The notes under the pieces were generated by a model, which saw only the letters and a program-made list of their open reading frames with translations, was not told the DNA's origin and searched no databases. Source: Candidatus Zixiibacteriota bacterium (GTDB lineage: Bacteria > Zixibacteria > MSB-5A5 > GN15 > FEB-12). From it: a stretch of 64,000 nucleotides of DNA. Positions 42,067 through 49,671 of the stretch are shown in pieces; the first letter of the stretch is position 1, and every line of letters starts with the position of its first letter. The position numbers and the translations under genes were made by a program. The stretch is taken from assembly GCA_034003725.1 (NCBI GenBank), contig JAVEYB010000013.1:43180-107179 (forward strand). Direction: 5' to 3'.

Positions 42067-42381
42067 ATGGCCACCGATGGACTTCTCTGCTGGAACTGCG
42101 GCAAACCGACCGGCATCCTCAATAAAGTCGCACGCAACGATCAGTGCGATAATTGCCTTGCCGATCTGCGCTGCTGCCGGGGATGCCGGCATTTCGACCC
42201 CACTCGCCGCTACCAGTGCCGCGAAAACGTCGACCGCAACATCGTCGACAAGGAAAAATCGAATTTCTGTGACTTCTTCCAGATGCGCAATGTCGTCAAA
42301 CGCCCCGGCGGCGTAACCACAACGCCGGCCGAAGAGAAGCTGGACCGTAAGCGTCGCTTTGATGATTTGTTCAAGGAATGA
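42067..42381 (+). CDS. Cys-rich zinc-ribbon protein
   Basis: 104-residue cytosolic protein with four closely spaced cysteine pairs: CWNCG, CDNCL, CCRGC and later QCR and NFC. This suggests one or two zinc ribbons in the first 65 residues. The segment CRGCRHFDPTRRYQCREN followed by VDRNIVDKEKSNFCDFFQ looks highly constrained. The tail (EEKLDRKRRFDDLFKE) is charged and helical. No catalytic motif is visible; nucleic-acid or protein binding is possible. ATG 42067 with GGAG 7 nt upstream is preferred over GTG 42061. It precedes a lipoprotein gene by 31 nt on the same strand. Confidence 0.8.
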   Translation: MATDGLLCWNCGKPTGILNKVARNDQCDNCLADLRCCRGCRHFDPTRRYQCRENVDRNIVDKEKSNFCDFFQMRNVVKRPGGVTTTPAEEKLDRKRRFDDLFKE

Positions 42382-42412
42382 GACCAGTCATACGATCGGA
42401 AACGACCCTGCC

Positions 42413-43024
42413 ATGCTGCATTATTCCTTACGCTCACATACCTGTGCGATAGCACTCGGCGCGATACTGCTTTTGACGCTCGCGTGCTCCAAACCGGCCG
42501 TCAAAGTCGGATCGGTCGACGGCGCCGTGCGGGCAGTCAACAACTGGTCGATCGAATGGAGCGGCCAAAACCAGCAACCCGCAGCGGCGGATATTACCGG
42601 TCTCGACGACGTCCGTACGAAATACGGCTTGCCCGAGTACTGCCGGGATTATGTCGACGAAATCAAGCACGTGCTCGCGCGCGACTATGCCTTTCCCTTC
42701 TATGAGAACATGCCCCCGACCGGCCGGATTGTCGTGACCCTGTACGGCACCCGCCTTTCCAGGGCCGAAAGCGCCCGAACCGATGCCGAACGAGTACTGG
42801 ATGAACTCTCCGGCGACTGGCCGGAAAGCGGCCATGTCGAATCGGCCGTCCGCGAGGAAGGGTTCGACTGGGGAAGAGATGACGTCGTCAAGAAGGTCGA
42901 TATCACCGTGTACGACGTCACCGGCAAGATACTGACGCAGATCTTCATCGGCGGCAACTCTGCTGATCGGGTCAAACCCGGCTTCGTCGCCGAATCAATC
43001 AACAAAGCTTTCTCAGGAAACTAG
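42413..43024 (+). CDS. Hypothetical lipoprotein
   Basis: 203-residue lipoprotein with signal HTCAIALGAILLLTLACSKP; acylated Cys in LTLAC near residue 26. The mature protein is a single alpha/beta domain with VDEIKHVLARDYAFPFYENM and a central strand GRIVVTLYGTRLSRAESART. The C-terminal strand pair is KVDITVYDVTGKILTQIFI. No catalytic residues stand out. A GGAAA sequence precedes ATG 42413; an upstream start at 42359 would overlap the zinc-ribbon gene and lack a signal peptide. Function unknown. It may be cotranscribed with the zinc-ribbon gene. Confidence 0.78.
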   Translation: MLHYSLRSHTCAIALGAILLLTLACSKPAVKVGSVDGAVRAVNNWSIEWSGQNQQPAAADITGLDDVRTKYGLPEYCRDYVDEIKHVLARDYAFPFYENMPPTGRIVVTLYGTRLSRAESARTDAERVLDELSGDWPESGHVESAVREEGFDWGRDDVVKKVDITVYDVTGKILTQIFIGGNSADRVKPGFVAESINKAFSGN

Positions 43025-43088
43025 AACCCTGCAGAACCGACAGCCACGCTCACTATCGCTTCGTGGTCTTTTCGTCTTGCATCCCCCG

Positions 43089-44054
43089 TTATTGCGCGCG
43101 CAGCGTCTCCACCCACGTCGCGAGAAGCGCTGCGTGCGAAGCCGGGTCGCCGCCGACCGCCCCAACCAGTCGCCCGGCAACTAAACCGGCGGTCACCGGT
43201 CCCGCAACCGGATCAACGAACACGCCGCCGTAATTCTCGTCGAACCCGACTGCCGGTACCGGCGTCAAACTTCCGCCAAGCGAATCCGCGTACGCCGATA
43301 ATGCCAGAAACTTCCTGCCGCTTCGATCGCCGGTGCAGAAGACGGTACAATCAGCGGTGTCCACCCGGTAACGACAGGTGAGTACCGAGTCGAGCTCACT
43401 CACGCCCATGTAGTCGAACGGCACATAACGATACGTGGCGAGCGTCCGGCCTTCCTCCGGAAACACCGCGAATTCTGTCGGCAACCGGTCGTCGAGACCG
43501 ATCTCCGCGCCGATACTCACGCCCAGTCGCTGCACCAGGTCCGATCCGCCGCCGTTGTCGGCAATCGCGGACACTGTGACGACGTAGTGACCGTTCACGA
43601 AATAGAAGCTGTTGCCTTCCATGTATCCTTCGGCCCCGAGCTTCGTCAGGTACGCGCTGTCGGGACGGGTGAGCGCATAAAACCCATAGGCGTCGAGCGG
43701 GCTCGCAAATTGGGCGACTTCCACCGAGAGCCGCGCCGAATCCGCATCGTACAGAGCCGCCGCCAGTCCCACCAGCCGGTACGTGTAATAGTCGTTCGAC
43801 CGCGCCCCCATGTACTGCTCGAGATCGGCTTCGGTCTTGCAGACGCTCATCTTGGCCAGCGAAATTCCCGGCAGACTGCCCGGAAGATGCGAGTCGGCGT
43901 CGAATTGCCCCGCGGCCAGACCGCGTGGCTGTTCTTTGTCTTCGGATGAACACCCTGCTATCCACAACGCCACCGGCAGCGCAAGCAACAGCGGAACAAG
44001 CCGAAGCGTGCGTATCGTACTCAGTACAGGATCAGAATCGTAGTAACCAGCCAT
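43089..44054 (-). CDS. DUF6599-type lipoprotein
   Basis: 321 residues. The N-terminus carries a hydrophobic signal (LRLVPLLLALPVALWIAGCS, Cys near residue 35), a longish n-region for a lipoprotein. The mature part contains VEVAQFASPLDAYGFYALTR and SNDYYTYRLVGLAAALYDAD. These are features I associate with the DUF6599 family often seen near exosortase or polysaccharide loci; this is recognition, not a search. Two related halves may be present (YFVNGHYVVTVSAI and KFLALSAYADSL). Its ATG lies 34 nt inside the 3' end of the prenyltransferase gene, so the two are coupled. Function not established. Confidence 0.75.
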   Translation of the reverse strand: MAGYYDSDPVLSTIRTLRLVPLLLALPVALWIAGCSSEDKEQPRGLAAGQFDADSHLPGSLPGISLAKMSVCKTEADLEQYMGARSNDYYTYRLVGLAAALYDADSARLSVEVAQFASPLDAYGFYALTRPDSAYLTKLGAEGYMEGNSFYFVNGHYVVTVSAIADNGGGSDLVQRLGVSIGAEIGLDDRLPTEFAVFPEEGRTLATYRYVPFDYMGVSELDSVLTCRYRVDTADCTVFCTGDRSGRKFLALSAYADSLGGSLTPVPAVGFDENYGGVFVDPVAGPVTAGLVAGRLVGAVGGDPASHAALLATWVETLRAQ

Positions 44055-44887
44055 AGCACCACCGTAACCAGAATCGGTACATCCGTCAACAGCACCCGCA
44101 CCGGGGAGCCGCCCTTGTCTTTTTCATGAATCAGGAAGAGGTAGCGGAATATCCCGTACACCACGAACGGAATCGTCAGGTAAAGCTTGTCCGTTCCGAG
44201 CTTCTCGGACACTTCCGATGAAAACGTGTAGAGCATGTACACCACCAGCACCGAGGGTGTCGTGACGGCGATCATCTGGTCCAGCAGGTAGGCGGAGTAC
44301 CCCGCGAGACTCTTGCGATGCTGCTGGGCTCCCTGCTCCAGCAGAACCAGTTCGTGTCGGCGTTTGCCGAACGTCAGAAACAGCGCCAAAAGCAGCGTGT
44401 TCATCAGCATCCAGTCAGACGCGGGAACGTCGATCGCTGCCGCCCCGGCCGCCGCGCGGATCACAAAACTGATCGCCACTGTGATGACGTCGATAATCAC
44501 AATCCGCTTGAGCGCGAGCGTATACAGCAGGTTGAGACCCACGAAAGCGAGGGCGCTCACGAAAAACGCGCGGTTGACCATCCATGCCCCGCCCAGCCCG
44601 ACCGCCAGCAGCCCGACCGCCAGCAAAAGCGCCAGTCGCACGGACACCGCCCCGGACGCAACCGGGCGGTTTCGCTTCACCGGGTGTCTCCCGTCCGTCT
44701 CGCGATCGATTACGTCGTTGATCGCGTACAACGCCGATGACAGCAGGCAGAACAACAGTGCGGCAACGACGGAGATTTCGAATTTGGCGACGTTCCGAAT
44801 CTCCCCCGCAAACACGAGCGCGGCAAACAACAACCCGTTTTTGGTCCATTGCCACGGGCGGATCAGTTTGATCACCTGCGGGAACAT
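44021..44887 (-). CDS. UbiA-family prenyltransferase, DPPR-synthase-like
   Basis: 288-residue integral membrane protein with about nine TM helices. The first Asp-rich motif is NDVIDRETDGRHPVKRNRP (residues 57-75), the Mg-pyrophosphate site of UbiA enzymes. The second conserved loop is around LTFGKRRHELVLLEQGAQQH, with the Lys/Arg-rich pattern of decaprenyl-phosphate 5-phosphoribosyltransferases (Rv3806c type). It would transfer a phosphoribosyl (or similar) group to polyprenyl phosphate for an arabinose-type or other surface glycan. It lies downstream of exosortase and EpsI with a 37-nt gap. Substrate choice is inferred from resemblance only. Confidence 0.88.
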   Translation of the reverse strand: MFPQVIKLIRPWQWTKNGLLFAALVFAGEIRNVAKFEISVVAALLFCLLSSALYAINDVIDRETDGRHPVKRNRPVASGAVSVRLALLLAVGLLAVGLGGAWMVNRAFFVSALAFVGLNLLYTLALKRIVIIDVITVAISFVIRAAAGAAAIDVPASDWMLMNTLLLALFLTFGKRRHELVLLEQGAQQHRKSLAGYSAYLLDQMIAVTTPSVLVVYMLYTFSSEVSEKLGTDKLYLTIPFVVYGIFRYLFLIHEKDKGGSPVRVLLTDVPILVTVVLWLVTTILILY

Positions 44888-44924
44888 AATCCATGATAGC
44901 CGTTCGCGATGAGCGGCTCAAGTA

Positions 44925-45572
44925 TTAACTGGAGAACGGCAGCGCTCGCTCGATGGCGGGGTAGAAGGCGCGGAAATAGGACTCCGCACGCGAGAGAGCG
45001 CCGTCCAGGCCGCCGCCCTCCTCGTCAATCGGCATGGTCAGCCGCACGATGGCGGCGTCGGTCGGCCGGAAAAACAGGGAGTTCATGACCAGGTCCCATT
45101 TCAAACCGAATTCACTTCGGATCGCGCCTCCCCGCGTCTCGAACCAGTAGAGCATCAACTGCCGGCGGCCGCGATCCGCAATCACCAGCCGATTGATCTC
45201 CTTGCGTGACCCGTCGGGCAACAACAGCGCGTACGGGTCGTGGTGGAGAATCTGCCAGCCGCCGCCCGGAAGACAATGCTTGGGCGAATGAATCTGGCTG
45301 CCGTACTTCTGCGACTCGAAATACGCGATAAACAGCCAGTACGGCTCCTGATCGGGACCCTGATAGAGCCGAAGCGTCGTGGTGTCCGCCTGAAGTATCT
45401 CATAGTTGTATTCAGAAAAGCGATACTCCTCGCCCCGATAACCGTTCTCCTCGTACGGAATTGAGCCGAACTCTGCCGAGCGATGCGGCGGATTCTCCGC
45501 GTAACGAAGAAAATTGCCGAATGCCCCGCCAATCAGCAGAAGAACGGCCGCGAGCAGCACGGGCTTTCTCAT
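44925..45572 (-). CDS. EpsI-family exosortase-associated protein
   Basis: 215 residues. An N-terminal membrane anchor (RKPVLLAAVLLLIGGAFGNF) is followed by a periplasmic domain of the EpsI (DUF3485) type. Characteristic pieces are LFIAYFESQKYGSQIHSPKHC followed by LPGGGWQI, and LMLYWFETRGGAIRSEF. A conserved His-Ser-Pro-x-x-Cys motif lies near residue 115. In the exosortase systems I know, EpsI may be fused to or encoded after the sortase and supports polysaccharide export or sorting. Its ATG overlaps the exosortase stop by 4 nt (ATGA). A frame extending to 46238 merely runs through the exosortase gene and is not used. Confidence 0.9.
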   Translation of the reverse strand: MRKPVLLAAVLLLIGGAFGNFLRYAENPPHRSAEFGSIPYEENGYRGEEYRFSEYNYEILQADTTTLRLYQGPDQEPYWLFIAYFESQKYGSQIHSPKHCLPGGGWQILHHDPYALLLPDGSRKEINRLVIADRGRRQLMLYWFETRGGAIRSEFGLKWDLVMNSLFFRPTDAAIVRLTMPIDEEGGGLDGALSRAESYFRAFYPAIERALPFSS

Positions 45573-46414
45573 GGAAACACCTTCCGAAGAATCTGTCCCA
45601 CGATAAACATGAGAATGAACGCCACGACGAATACGGACAGACCCATGATGGAGTGCAACGGTTCGTGGGTCACGTTTTCGGTGACGGTGTAGGCCAGAAG
45701 CGAGGTCACAAACACACGGAAAACATTCGCCACGACCGCGATCGGAATCGTGGAAAGAAACAGGATCAGCTTGCCGGCGAACCGGCGCTGAGTCGTATAC
45801 GCGTACAGTGCACCCAGCGCCAACAAAGCCATGACCGACCGCATCCCCGAACAGGCCTCGGCCACCTCGAGCGAGTACCCCTGAATATGAATGATATTGC
45901 CCTGCCGCACGGCGCCCATGCCGATAAAATTCAGCACGCCGGCGGTGATCTTCGACGCCAGCAGTTGCATCGGAAACGTCGCCGCGAAATAAACCACGTA
46001 CGGTATGGGCACCATGAATATCAAAAATACCAGTTCGAACCACGTCTTGCCGATTACGCGCCGTCCGAACAAGAAATAGACAAGCCCGAAAAGTGATACG
46101 ACAAACGAAACGCGCAGCGTGAAATACTCCGCCCCGCCGTTCGCGAAAACAAACAGCAGCATCCCGAATGCGACGATTGCGAGCCCGAGATAGTCGACCG
46201 ATGCAGCGATAGCATTGAGTTCGTCGCGCTTTTTCCAAAGCAGATAAGCGGAGACCACGGGGATCAAAAAGCCGTGCGAATAATTGCTGTCATGCCACCA
46301 GTCGCCGATCAGATCGGCCAGCGTCGGCAGGTAAATGATGACCAGCAGCGCAAACGGGATGGCAAGAAATCCGGCGGAACGGACCGGTCGGGCGTCCAAT
46401 GTCTCGGTGGTCAT
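45569..46414 (-). CDS. Exosortase (membrane transpeptidase-like)
   Basis: 281-residue polytopic protein with eight or so TM helices. The exosortase catalytic residues are all visible: Cys188 in EVAEACSGMRS, Arg233 in VANVFRVF and His254 in HEPLHSIMGL. The order Cys-Arg-His and spacing fit the EpsH/XrtA family that cleaves PEP-CTERM-type sorting signals. The N-terminal TM segment precedes WWHDSNYSHGFLIPVVSAYL, also typical. The start at ATG 46414 is preferred to a longer reading because the extension is not membrane-like. It heads the EpsI-UbiA-DUF6599 operon. No protein with a sorting tail was seen in the window. Confidence 0.93.
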   Translation of the reverse strand: MTTETLDARPVRSAGFLAIPFALLVIIYLPTLADLIGDWWHDSNYSHGFLIPVVSAYLLWKKRDELNAIAASVDYLGLAIVAFGMLLFVFANGGAEYFTLRVSFVVSLFGLVYFLFGRRVIGKTWFELVFLIFMVPIPYVVYFAATFPMQLLASKITAGVLNFIGMGAVRQGNIIHIQGYSLEVAEACSGMRSVMALLALGALYAYTTQRRFAGKLILFLSTIPIAVVANVFRVFVTSLLAYTVTENVTHEPLHSIMGLSVFVVAFILMFIVGQILRKVFP

Positions 46415-46451
46415 GGCTATAAGGTACGTTTGCGATGAATTGAGTACAAAT

Positions 46452-46481
46452 AGTATATTGATTATCGGGCGGTCCGGTCGA
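46452..46481 (-). promoter_or_regulatory. Possible exosortase-operon promoter
   Basis: Reverse strand: TCGACC (46481-46476), 18-bp spacer, TATACT (46457-46452), 38 nt before the exosortase ATG. The -10 is good; the -35 is weak. Confidence 0.4.
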
Positions 46482-46634
46482 TGCCTGTATGGTTGGCGGC
46501 CTCGGCAAGCTCGAATCGGGGGAATCGGGCCCGACGTAACGCAATCGCCTTTAGACTTGTTTGAACCGGCGGCGACCGAGATATTACGCTGTTTGTACAA
46601 CTAATCGACGGGGTACGATCCCCACGAAGACGAC

Positions 46635-47579
46635 ATGATGATACGGCGACGAAGGCACCAGCGAACACAAAAAGCCCACTATTGCCTGCTGCTCAATCCG
46701 GCTGCCGGGCAGTTTCGGCAGGAGTCCGTGGACCAGCTTATCACGGCGATTCGGGCGGCCGAAGGCCAGTATACGGTGATCAGGTCGGAGTCGGTGCAAC
46801 AGGCCGCGGCGCACGCCCGTGCCACCCTCGGGGTGGCCCAGGGGCGGCGCTCCGTTCCTCCAGCCATCTCCCGCCGGGGCCCGGTGACCTCGATCATCGC
46901 GTGCGGCGGCGACGGCACCTTTAACCTCGCCGCACGGCTGGCCGTCGAGGCCGACATGCCGGTCGGCGTCCTGCCGATGGGTCACATCAACAATATCGCG
47001 CGGAGTCTGCTTGGCCCGGACCAGACCCCCTCAAAAATCATCATCGGCGGCAACTACCGCAAAATCGACATCGGGAAAGCGGGCGACTACAGCTTTTTCG
47101 GCTCGCTCGGCATCGGTTTCGTCGCCAGCCTCGCCGAACATCTCGAAGGACGCCGCCCGCCTCGGTTCGGCCTGGGATGGTCCAAACTCGGCGGAACCGC
47201 TGCCGCCAGCGTCAAACCGGTCCGCATGAATATCAAAATCGACCGCTTCCTTTTCGAAGTAACCCCGCTCATCCTCAACGTGAACCTCCTGACCTACTCC
47301 GGGGGCATCCCGCTGTCTCCGACCTCGGTCGCCGATGACGGTCTGGCGGAAGTGATTTTCGACCAGGGCGGCGCGATGGGCGAGTTTTCCACGTTTACCA
47401 GGCTGGTGGCGAAGCACAAGTACCTGTACGGTGAAAAGGTGCAGCTGTACCGGGGCAGGATCATCAAACTCGCCCCCCTCAAGGGCCGGCGGCTGTACAT
47501 CGACGGCGACTTGATTGAGCCGGCGGACTCGGAACTCCCGATCGAGGTCAGGGAGAAGGCCCTGAAAGTCTTCTGCTGA
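46635..47579 (+). CDS. Diacylglycerol/lipid kinase family protein
   Basis: 314-residue cytosolic lipid kinase of the DAGK/YegS/sphingosine-kinase fold. NPAAGQFRQES near the N-terminus is the first ATP-site loop. IACGGDGTFNLAARLAVEAD carries the GGDGT nucleotide motif, and VLPMGHINNIARSL carries the LPxGxxN motif. The C-terminal beta-sandwich ends with LYIDGDLIEPADSELPIEV, the usual final DGE-like turn here as DGD. Likely reaction: ATP-dependent phosphorylation of diacylglycerol or an undecaprenol-like lipid. Two ATGs (46635 and 46638) are adjacent; there is no strong Shine-Dalgarno. It is followed by a DUF5683 gene after 7 nt. Confidence 0.92.
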   Translation: MMIRRRRHQRTQKAHYCLLLNPAAGQFRQESVDQLITAIRAAEGQYTVIRSESVQQAAAHARATLGVAQGRRSVPPAISRRGPVTSIIACGGDGTFNLAARLAVEADMPVGVLPMGHINNIARSLLGPDQTPSKIIIGGNYRKIDIGKAGDYSFFGSLGIGFVASLAEHLEGRRPPRFGLGWSKLGGTAAASVKPVRMNIKIDRFLFEVTPLILNVNLLTYSGGIPLSPTSVADDGLAEVIFDQGGAMGEFSTFTRLVAKHKYLYGEKVQLYRGRIIKLAPLKGRRLYIDGDLIEPADSELPIEVREKALKVFC

Positions 47580-47586
47580 TACTGCC

Positions 47587-48219
47587 ATGAAATGGAAAGC
47601 CGGTGTGTGCCTGATCCTGCTGGCGGCAACCGCCCGCGCGGGATTCGACAGTCCTCCTCCGACAGCGGACAGCCTCCTCGCCCCGGACAGCACACTCGTC
47701 CGTGACACCAGCCCTCCGCCTCGGCCCCCGGATACGATTCTCTTCGTGCCCGAGGCTGACTCCCACAGACAGGGCCGGGTCACCGATTCCACCAACTACG
47801 AAAAACGGCTGATCCAGCAGCCGACCGTCGCACTCTTCAAATCAATGGTCGCCCCCGGCTGGGGACAACTGGGGAACCGCCGATATATCAAGGCCGCGAT
47901 ATTCGCCGGCTTCCAGACCTGGTTCGTGTATTCCGCTTTCGACTACGGTTCGCAGGCGTCCGATGCGCGCGATCGCTGGTCGGCCGCGACCGATACGGCG
48001 GAACGAAACCGGCTGTACGACATCTACGAAGACAAACGAGGCCAGCGTAACAAATTCACCTGGTTCGCCGTCATCTGCAGTTTCTTTTCGATGTTTGACG
48101 CCTACGTCGACGCCCATTTGTCCGGATCGCCGGAACACCGCAGCGACGACCGCGTCAGTTTTGACGTGGTCCCGAGCGGCACCGACGGGGCGCAGGCGAC
48201 CGTCTCGCTGAGTTTCTGA
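47587..48219 (+). CDS. DUF5683-domain membrane protein
   Basis: 210 residues. A short signal peptide (MKWKAGVCLILLAATARA) leads into a Pro/Ser-rich spacer (residues 19-65). The block LFKSMVAPGWGQLGNRRYIK then matches the Pro-Gly-Trp-Gly-Gln-Leu-x-N core of DUF5683 proteins of the FCB group. Two membrane-associated helices (AAIFAGFQTWFVYSAF and FTWFAVICSFFSMFDAYVDA) flank a charged loop. The tail ends in the strand-like VSLSF, a terminal-Phe ending typical of outer-membrane-inserted proteins. It is cotranscribed with the lipid kinase gene. Function unknown; an envelope role is inferred. Confidence 0.85.
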   Translation: MKWKAGVCLILLAATARAGFDSPPPTADSLLAPDSTLVRDTSPPPRPPDTILFVPEADSHRQGRVTDSTNYEKRLIQQPTVALFKSMVAPGWGQLGNRRYIKAAIFAGFQTWFVYSAFDYGSQASDARDRWSAATDTAERNRLYDIYEDKRGQRNKFTWFAVICSFFSMFDAYVDAHLSGSPEHRSDDRVSFDVVPSGTDGAQATVSLSF

Positions 48220-49671
48220 TTAATCCTGCAAAATGAACTGCTGGAGGTCGAGACCGTGCTTTTCGGGATCGATCATGCGGACAATGCGCCGTTCGCGGTG
48301 TTCATCGGCGGAGAGGTCGGCCCAGACCGGCTCGGGCAACAGGCCGGAGCGATCCCCCACAATCTTTACGAATGGACGGGTACGATCGGTGTCGTTGTGC
48401 GTCAGGATCAACGCAATCTCGTCCGTGGAAAGCAGAACCAGCGAACCCGCAGGGTAAATCCCCACGATATCCGTGAACACCTTGAGCAACACTCTGTCGA
48501 ATTTCACCGCCATCTGGAAACGCATCTTCTTGATGACTTCGTCGGGTGAGATCTTGCGTTTCATGTACACGCGACCCGACGTCAGGGCGTCGAACGTATC
48601 CGTGATCGCGATGATCCTGGAAAAGAGCGTTGTCGGTCGCCGGCTGTAGCGAAGCTGCGGGTAGCCGGTGAAGTCCGAATTGATATGGTGCTCGAACGCG
48701 CCCCGGGCGGCCCGCGCCGTAAACATCGAAAACTCGAGGTTTCGGAGCAGCGTCTTGGCGCCCAGCTGCGGGTGAAGCTGCATCTGGATCCAGTCGTTGT
48801 CGTCGTACGCATCGGGCTTCCGGATCAGATCTTTCGGCAGGCGGACCTTGCCGACATCATGAAACAGCGCGGCAAAACCGAGCTGCGACAGCCGCGACCG
48901 GTCCATGCCGATACGTACGCCCAGCGTCAGCGAATACACGCACACGTTGTTGGAGTGCGCGTAGGTGTAGTCGTCGTAGTTTTTCAGCGCCGTCAACTCG
49001 ATCATCGATGATTCATCGAGGATGATCTGGTCGATCAGAGAGTGAATGACACGCTTGGTCTTGGCGACATTGATGTCCTCGGCCTCGGCCGCCTGGTGCA
49101 TGATCTCCTGGACGGTCGATATGGACCGGAAAAACGCCGCCCGCGCCGACTTGCGCACACGCTGCCGCACGACCTCCGGCGTATCCGCCTCGTCATCGCC
49201 GGCAACCTCCTCGCGCAACCCGAGCAGCTCGATATTTTCGATGCCGAGGTTTCTGAGCTGCTCGGCCATCTGCTCGAGATTGTGCTGGTCGGGGCGCATT
49301 CCCGCGACGTGCACGACGAAGCGACTGATCTGCTCGGGCGCGATGTCGCCGCTGAAACGAACGCCGCCGATACCCACCTTCGCCCAATCGGCCGTCAGCG
49401 CATCCGCCCCCGCCCGGTTGTCGTCGGAGAGCCTTACCACCGCGTCATTAACGAAATAGCGGTCGTTGTGGACCTTGAACGCCGCCTCGCCCGATTCCGA
49501 GAGCACCTCTCCGAGGCATCGGCAAAAGTCATCGAGCTTGGCCCGAAACGTCGCGTTGTCGGAATCCACCAGGCGGGCGGTCTTGATCAGCACGAAAAAC
49601 GCCGTTACCAGGCGAAGCTCGGTTGCGCCGCCGAGGCGGGCCCCGGCGATCTCCACGCGCGGCTCAACCAT
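48220..49671 (-). CDS. HD-GYP phosphodiesterase with novel N-terminal domain
   Basis: 483 residues. The C-terminal half is an HD-GYP domain: YAHSNNVCVYS, the metal motif FHDVGKVRLP near residue 270, QLHPQLGAKTLL, then FEHHINSDFTGYPQ containing the GYP, and AITDTFDALTSGRVY. The residues for c-di-GMP hydrolysis appear complete. The N-terminal ~150 residues form an alpha/beta domain (HNDRYFVNDAVVRLSDDN, WAKVGIGGVRFSGDIAPEQI) that also occurs at the start of the HEAT protein encoded upstream. The gene overlaps that one by 8 nt. It converges on the DUF5683 gene with no gap. Probable role: c-di-GMP turnover coupled to the HEAT protein. Confidence 0.92.
   Translation of the reverse strand: MVEPRVEIAGARLGGATELRLVTAFFVLIKTARLVDSDNATFRAKLDDFCRCLGEVLSESGEAAFKVHNDRYFVNDAVVRLSDDNRAGADALTADWAKVGIGGVRFSGDIAPEQISRFVVHVAGMRPDQHNLEQMAEQLRNLGIENIELLGLREEVAGDDEADTPEVVRQRVRKSARAAFFRSISTVQEIMHQAAEAEDINVAKTKRVIHSLIDQIILDESSMIELTALKNYDDYTYAHSNNVCVYSLTLGVRIGMDRSRLSQLGFAALFHDVGKVRLPKDLIRKPDAYDDNDWIQMQLHPQLGAKTLLRNLEFSMFTARAARGAFEHHINSDFTGYPQLRYSRRPTTLFSRIIAITDTFDALTSGRVYMKRKISPDEVIKKMRFQMAVKFDRVLLKVFTDIVGIYPAGSLVLLSTDEIALILTHNDTDRTRPFVKIVGDRSGLLPEPVWADLSADEHRERRIVRMIDPEKHGLDLQQFILQD

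Noticed and set aside
45573..46238. Upstream extension of the EpsI frame
   Set aside because: The extension lies wholly inside the exosortase gene in another frame; the real start overlaps the exosortase stop as ATGA.
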